From Pseudomonas koreensis (GTDB lineage Bacteria; Pseudomonadota; Gammaproteobacteria; Pseudomonadales; Pseudomonadaceae), in contig NZ_JAAQYM010000009.1 in the NCBI RefSeq assembly GCF_012986595.1, positions 248,001 to 312,000 of the forward strand: a stretch of DNA of 64,000 nucleotides. The letters run 5' to 3'. The notes below the pieces were generated by a model. The model was not told the origin of the DNA. It made no database searches and worked only from the letters and a program-made list of their open reading frames with translations. Positions 60,667 through 64,000 of this stretch are shown here, in pieces (positions within the stretch are counted from its first letter, which is position 1; each line of letters opens with the position of its first letter). The position numbers were made by a program, and so were the translations under genes.

Positions 60667-61839
60667 ATGGCTCAGCCCTACAGTGCGCGCAGTCGTGCGA
60701 TCGAACCGTTCCATGTGATGGCGCTGCTGGCGCGGGCCAACGAATTGCAGGCCGAGGGTCACGACGTGATCCACCTGGAAATCGGCGAGCCGGACTTCAC
60801 CACGGCCGAGCCGATCATCCGTGCCGGGCAAGCGGCGCTGACGGCGGGCAAGACCCGCTACACCGCCGCACGGGGCATTCCCGAACTGCGCGAGGCGATC
60901 TCCGGTTTTTATCAAACGCGTTATGGCCTGAACATCGATCCACGGCGGATCCTGATCACGCCCGGCGGCTCCGGCGCCCTGTTGCTGGCCAGTGCCTTGC
61001 TGGTGGATCCCGGCAAACACTGGCTGCTGGCCGACCCGGGTTACCCGTGCAACCGGCACTTCCTGCGTCTGGTCGAAGGCGCGGCGCAACTGGTTCCGGT
61101 CGGGCCGGAGGTGCGTTATCAACTGACTCCGGATCTGGTGGCGCGGCACTGGGACCACGACAGCGTGGGAGCCTTGGTGGCTTCGCCGGCCAACCCGACC
61201 GGGACAATCCTGACCCGTGATGAACTGGCCGGGTTATCCACAGCGATCAAGGCGCGGCACGGGCATCTGGTGGTGGACGAGATTTATCACGGCCTGACCT
61301 ATGGCACCGAGGCAGCGAGCGTGCTGGAAGTTGATGACAGCGCGTTCGTCCTCAACAGTTTCTCCAAATATTTCGGCATGACCGGTTGGCGTCTCGGCTG
61401 GCTGGTAGCGCCTGAGGCGGCCGTCGGCGAGCTGGAAAAACTCGCGCAGAACCTCTACATCAGTGCCCCGAGCATGGCGCAGTACGCTGCGCTGGCCTGT
61501 TTCGAACCGGACACCATCGCCATTCTTGAAGAACGCCGCGCCGAGTTCGGCCGCCGCCGCGACTTCCTTCTGCCGGCGTTGCGCGAGTTGGGTTTCAACA
61601 TCGCCGTGGAGCCGGAAGGGGCGTTCTATCTTTACGCTGATATCAGCCAGTTCGGCGGCGATGCCTTCGCGTTCTGCCGACATTTCCTCGAAACCGAGCA
61701 CGTAGCCTTTACGCCGGGGCTGGATTTCGGTCGCTATCAGGCCGGGCACCATGTGCGTTTTGCCTACACGCAAAACCTCCCTCGCTTACAAGAAGCGGTG
61801 GAACGAATCGCCCGTGGCCTGAAGAGCTGGCAAGGCTGA
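60667..61839 (+). CDS. Pyridoxal-phosphate-dependent aminotransferase (class I/II)
   Basis: A 390-residue fold-type I aminotransferase. The cofactor lysine is in FSKYFGMTGWRLGW. ASPANPTGTIL holds the conserved Asn, and VRFAYTQNL the C-terminal substrate-carboxylate Arg. EIGEPDFTT and ITPGGSGALLLAS are near the N-terminus. Relatives include aspartate- and alanine-type enzymes; the substrate is not fixed by the sequence. It overlaps sfsA by one base and lies opposite dksA. Confidence 0.9.
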   Translation: MAQPYSARSRAIEPFHVMALLARANELQAEGHDVIHLEIGEPDFTTAEPIIRAGQAALTAGKTRYTAARGIPELREAISGFYQTRYGLNIDPRRILITPGGSGALLLASALLVDPGKHWLLADPGYPCNRHFLRLVEGAAQLVPVGPEVRYQLTPDLVARHWDHDSVGALVASPANPTGTILTRDELAGLSTAIKARHGHLVVDEIYHGLTYGTEAASVLEVDDSAFVLNSFSKYFGMTGWRLGWLVAPEAAVGELEKLAQNLYISAPSMAQYAALACFEPDTIAILEERRAEFGRRRDFLLPALRELGFNIAVEPEGAFYLYADISQFGGDAFAFCRHFLETEHVAFTPGLDFGRYQAGHHVRFAYTQNLPRLQEAVERIARGLKSWQG

Positions 61840-62552
61840 TGCGCTTTTATCCGGCTCTGGAAGAAGCGCGGCTGATCCGCCGCTATAAACGGTTTCTCGC
61901 TGATGTTGAAACGCTCAACGGCGAACTGTTGACCCTGCACTGCCCGAACACCGGCTCGATGCTCAATTGCCAGGTCGAGGGCGGGCAGGTGTGGTTCAGC
62001 CGCTCCAACGACCCCAAGCGCAAGCTGCCCGGGACCTGGGAAATCGGTGAAACCCCGCAGGGCCGGCTGTTTTGCGTGAACACCGGGCGCGCCAATGCGC
62101 TGGTCGAAGAAGCGTTACAGGCTGGGGTTATCAGTGAGTTGAACGGCTTCACGGCACTTAAACGAGAAGTGGCGTATGGGCAGGAAAAGAGCCGCATCGA
62201 CTTTCGCCTCGAATACCCGAGCGGCCCGGCCTACGTGGAAGTGAAAAGCGTCACCCTGGGGTTCGACGGGACAAATGTGGCGGCGTTTCCCGACGCAGTC
62301 ACCCAGCGTGGCGCCAAGCATCTGCGGGAACTGGCGCATCTGGCCCGTGACGGCATTCGTGCGGTTCAGCTGTATTGCGTCAATCTCAGCGGGATCGACG
62401 CGGTGCGTCCGGCCGAGGAAATCGATGCGGCCTACGCGGATGCCCTGCGCGAGGCCGTCGCGTGCGGGGTCGAGGTGCTGGCTTACGGCGTACGGTTAAA
62501 CCATGAGGAGATGGTGATCGACCGTCGACTGGACGTCTTGCTCAACGGTTAA
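61839..62552 (+). CDS. sfsA: Sugar fermentation stimulation protein SfsA
   Basis: A 237-residue SfsA-family protein with the signatures RRYKRFLADVE, LHCPNTGSMLNC and YVEVKSVTL. An N-terminal OB-like region and a PD-(D/E)XK nuclease-like domain are typical; EVKSVTL fits the second. E. coli SfsA was described as a regulator of maltose metabolism and binds DNA non-specifically; the true role is uncertain. It is convergent with the Rieske gene, overlapping four bases. Confidence 0.95.
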   Translation: MRFYPALEEARLIRRYKRFLADVETLNGELLTLHCPNTGSMLNCQVEGGQVWFSRSNDPKRKLPGTWEIGETPQGRLFCVNTGRANALVEEALQAGVISELNGFTALKREVAYGQEKSRIDFRLEYPSGPAYVEVKSVTLGFDGTNVAAFPDAVTQRGAKHLRELAHLARDGIRAVQLYCVNLSGIDAVRPAEEIDAAYADALREAVACGVEVLAYGVRLNHEEMVIDRRLDVLLNG

Positions 62553-62866
62553 ACATCGATCCACAGCCCTTCGGCATCTTCGCGGCAAGGGATAGCCGTC
62601 AGTGATTGCCCGGCACAGGGGCCGGCAACACATTCGCCGTCCTCGATCAGAAACAGTGCGCCGTGGGTGGCGCACTGGATCAGGCTGTTGCTGGGGTCGA
62701 GAAACTGGTCGGGCTGCCATTCCAGGCCAACGCCGCGGTGCGGGCAACGGTTGATATAAACATAGGCCTGACCATTGCGGCGCACGGCAAACAATTTGTT
62801 GCCGTCGATGTCGAACCCACGGCTGCCGGCCTCGGCCAGATCGGCCCCCGCGCACAAAAACTTCAT
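62549..62866 (-). CDS. Rieske [2Fe-2S] protein
   Basis: A 105-residue single Rieske domain. The cluster ligands are CPHRG and CATHG, separated by the usual 17 or so residues. It resembles the small ferredoxin-type subunits of dioxygenases or nitrite reductase NirD rather than the membrane-bound bc1 protein, since no membrane segment is present. No oxygenase gene is next to it. ATG at 62866 chosen because the family starts at MKFLCAG. Confidence 0.85.
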   Translation of the reverse strand: MKFLCAGADLAEAGSRGFDIDGNKLFAVRRNGQAYVYINRCPHRGVGLEWQPDQFLDPSNSLIQCATHGALFLIEDGECVAGPCAGQSLTAIPCREDAEGLWIDV

Positions 62867-62921
62867 GGCTATCCTCAAGTGTCGGCTCGTAACGGGAAAT
62901 GTCCGAGCTTGACGTTTAAAT

Positions 62922-62940
62922 GCAAACAATTATCAAATGG
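62922..62940 (+). promoter_or_regulatory. Candidate Fur box ahead of the hemin operon
   Basis: GCAAACAATTATCAAATGG resembles a Fur box when read on the minus strand (TTGATAATTGTTTGC) at roughly half of 19 positions. It lies about 100 bases before the hemin-binding protein gene. Iron control of hemin uptake is usual in Pseudomonas. Confidence 0.4.
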
Positions 62941-63029
62941 CCGCCTTCATTCGCCATACGGTGACCGATGCCTAGGATACTGGGCCCGCTGTCCCGCTGC
63001 GCGGAAAAACCTGTTCAAGGAAGCTGTGT

Positions 63030-63902
63030 ATGCGCCTGAAAACCCGCGTGGCTGTGCTGTGTGTCGGACTGCTCGCCAGCCTGCAGGTGCTGGCGGCCGA
63101 TTTGCCACAACGCTGGGTCAGTGCCGGCGGGGCGCTCTCGGAGTGGGTGAGTGCCTTGGGCGGCGAATCGAAACTGGTCGGCGTCGACACCACCAGTCAG
63201 CATCCGCAATCCCTGCAAGCACTGCCGAGCATCGGTTATCAGCGCAGCCTGTCGGCAGAAGGCATTCTCAGCCTGCGCCCGGACATTCTCATCGGCACCG
63301 AAGAAATGGGGCCACCGCCGGTCATCGCTCAAGTGAAGAGCGCCAAGGTGCGGGTTGAACTGTTCTCGGCGCAACCGGATCTGCCGACGCTGGAGAAAAA
63401 CGTTACGCATCTGGGGCAGTTGCTGGGGGCGCAAGCGCAGGCGACGCAGTTGTTGGAGCGTTATCAACAGCAGCTGAAGGCGCAGCAATCCCGGGTCGCC
63501 AAGTTACAGGCCCAACATGAAGCTCCCGGTGTGCTGGTGCTGATCGGGCATGCCGGTGGCAAACCGTTGATCGCCGGCAAGGACACCGCTGTCGACTGGC
63601 TGTTGCAACAGGCCGGCGGGCATAACCTGGCGACGCATACGGGTTACAAACCCTTCTCCGTGGAGTCGCTGGCCGGGCTCGATCCCGAGGTGCTGGTGTT
63701 CGCTGATCGCGCGCTGAGCGGTGAGGCGGCGAAAGCGGCGCTGTTCAAGGAAAACCCGATTCTCCAAGCAAATCGCGCAGCCAAGGCCGGACGAGTGCTG
63801 GAGCTGGATCCGACGCTGCTGGTTGGCGGGCTCGGGCCACGTTTGCCAGCGGCGGTGCAACGTCTGGCTGACGGTTTCTACCCGGCCAAGGGCAACCCAT
63901 GA
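63030..63902 (+). CDS. hmuT: Hemin ABC transporter substrate-binding protein
   Basis: A 290-residue periplasmic binding protein with a signal peptide ending near VLAAD. The class III binding-protein fold is seen in ALSEWVSALGGESKLVGVDTTS and RPDILIGTEEMGPP. The end LLVGGLGPRLPAAVQRLAD is typical of HmuT/PhuT heme carriers. The four-base overlap with the next permease gene supports a heme uptake operon. The symbol is by family; phuT is the P. aeruginosa name. Confidence 0.85.
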   Translation: MRLKTRVAVLCVGLLASLQVLAADLPQRWVSAGGALSEWVSALGGESKLVGVDTTSQHPQSLQALPSIGYQRSLSAEGILSLRPDILIGTEEMGPPPVIAQVKSAKVRVELFSAQPDLPTLEKNVTHLGQLLGAQAQATQLLERYQQQLKAQQSRVAKLQAQHEAPGVLVLIGHAGGKPLIAGKDTAVDWLLQQAGGHNLATHTGYKPFSVESLAGLDPEVLVFADRALSGEAAKAALFKENPILQANRAAKAGRVLELDPTLLVGGLGPRLPAAVQRLADGFYPAKGNP

Positions 63903-64000
63903 CCCCATTGGTCAAACCGCGCAGCCTGTTCCTCGGCCTGATACTGCTGTGTCTGCTGGCCATCTGGCTGTCACTGGCGCTGGGGCCGGTCAGCCTGCCG
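63899..64000 (+). CDS. hmuU: Hemin ABC transporter permease, N-terminal fragment
   Basis: The first 34 residues of a FecCD-family permease, cut by the window edge. They form a first membrane helix (LFLGLILLCLLAIWLSLALG) after MTPLVKPRS. The ATG overlaps the hmuT stop (ATGA). The name rests mainly on operon position. Confidence 0.7.
   Translation, partial: MTPLVKPRSLFLGLILLCLLAIWLSLALGPVSLP

Overview
The window is chromosomal DNA of a Pseudomonas, most likely from the P. fluorescens group. I base this on protein similarity recalled from that genus, gene order matching two blocks of the P. aeruginosa chromosome, high G+C, and short palindromic repeats of the types seen in fluorescent pseudomonads. 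Nearly everything is core genome. I see no prophage, insertion sequence, CRISPR array or integrated island, and I did not find a clearly new biological system. The best material is regulatory: three sigma-54 promoters, the CrcZ regulatory RNA, a likely Hfq/Crc target in the acs leader, a duplicated tRNA and a dense set of REP repeats.

Layout. 1-3.5 kb: end of rpmA, obgE, proB, creA. 3.5-11.6 kb: rpsT facing murJ, then the ribF-ileS-lspA-fkpB-ispH series. 11.5-22.2 kb: type IV pilus minor-pilin genes (fimT; fimU-pilV-pilW-pilX-pilY1-pilE), thiO, and the PilS/PilR two-component pair. 22.3-28 kb: bamD, rluD, pgeF, clpB with a heat-shock-type promoter. 28.1-28.7 kb: tRNA-Asn, -Pro, -Lys and a second identical tRNA-Pro. 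28.8-33.3 kb: ndh and small conserved genes. 33.1-38.4 kb: yacG, coaE, pilD, pilC, pilB and the divergent major pilin gene pilA. 38.4-46.8 kb: a BON-domain protein, DUF2845, a DUF748 AsmA-like protein, a methyltransferase, an MpaB-family protein and acs. 47-53.4 kb: pgi, panD, panC, panB, folK, pcnB. 53.5-58.8 kb: crcZ, cbrB, cbrA, cbrX. 58.8-64 kb: gluQ, dksA, an aminotransferase, sfsA, a Rieske protein and the start of a hemin uptake operon.

How the genes work together. PilD processes the prepilins (PilA, FimT, FimU, PilV, PilW, PilX, PilE). PilB and PilC drive assembly. PilS/PilR would switch on pilA through the sigma-54 promoter found upstream of it. CbrA/CbrB sense nutritional state and drive crcZ from another sigma-54 promoter. 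CrcZ carries six A-rich Hfq-binding motifs and relieves catabolite repression. One likely target, acs, lies in the same window with a matching motif over its ribosome binding site. PanB, PanC and PanD make pantothenate and CoaE completes coenzyme A, the co-substrate of Acs. PilD-CoaE-YacG and FolK-PcnB are compact co-oriented clusters.

Eleven REP-type inverted repeats fill intergenic spaces, often where transcription units end. They fall into three sequence families.
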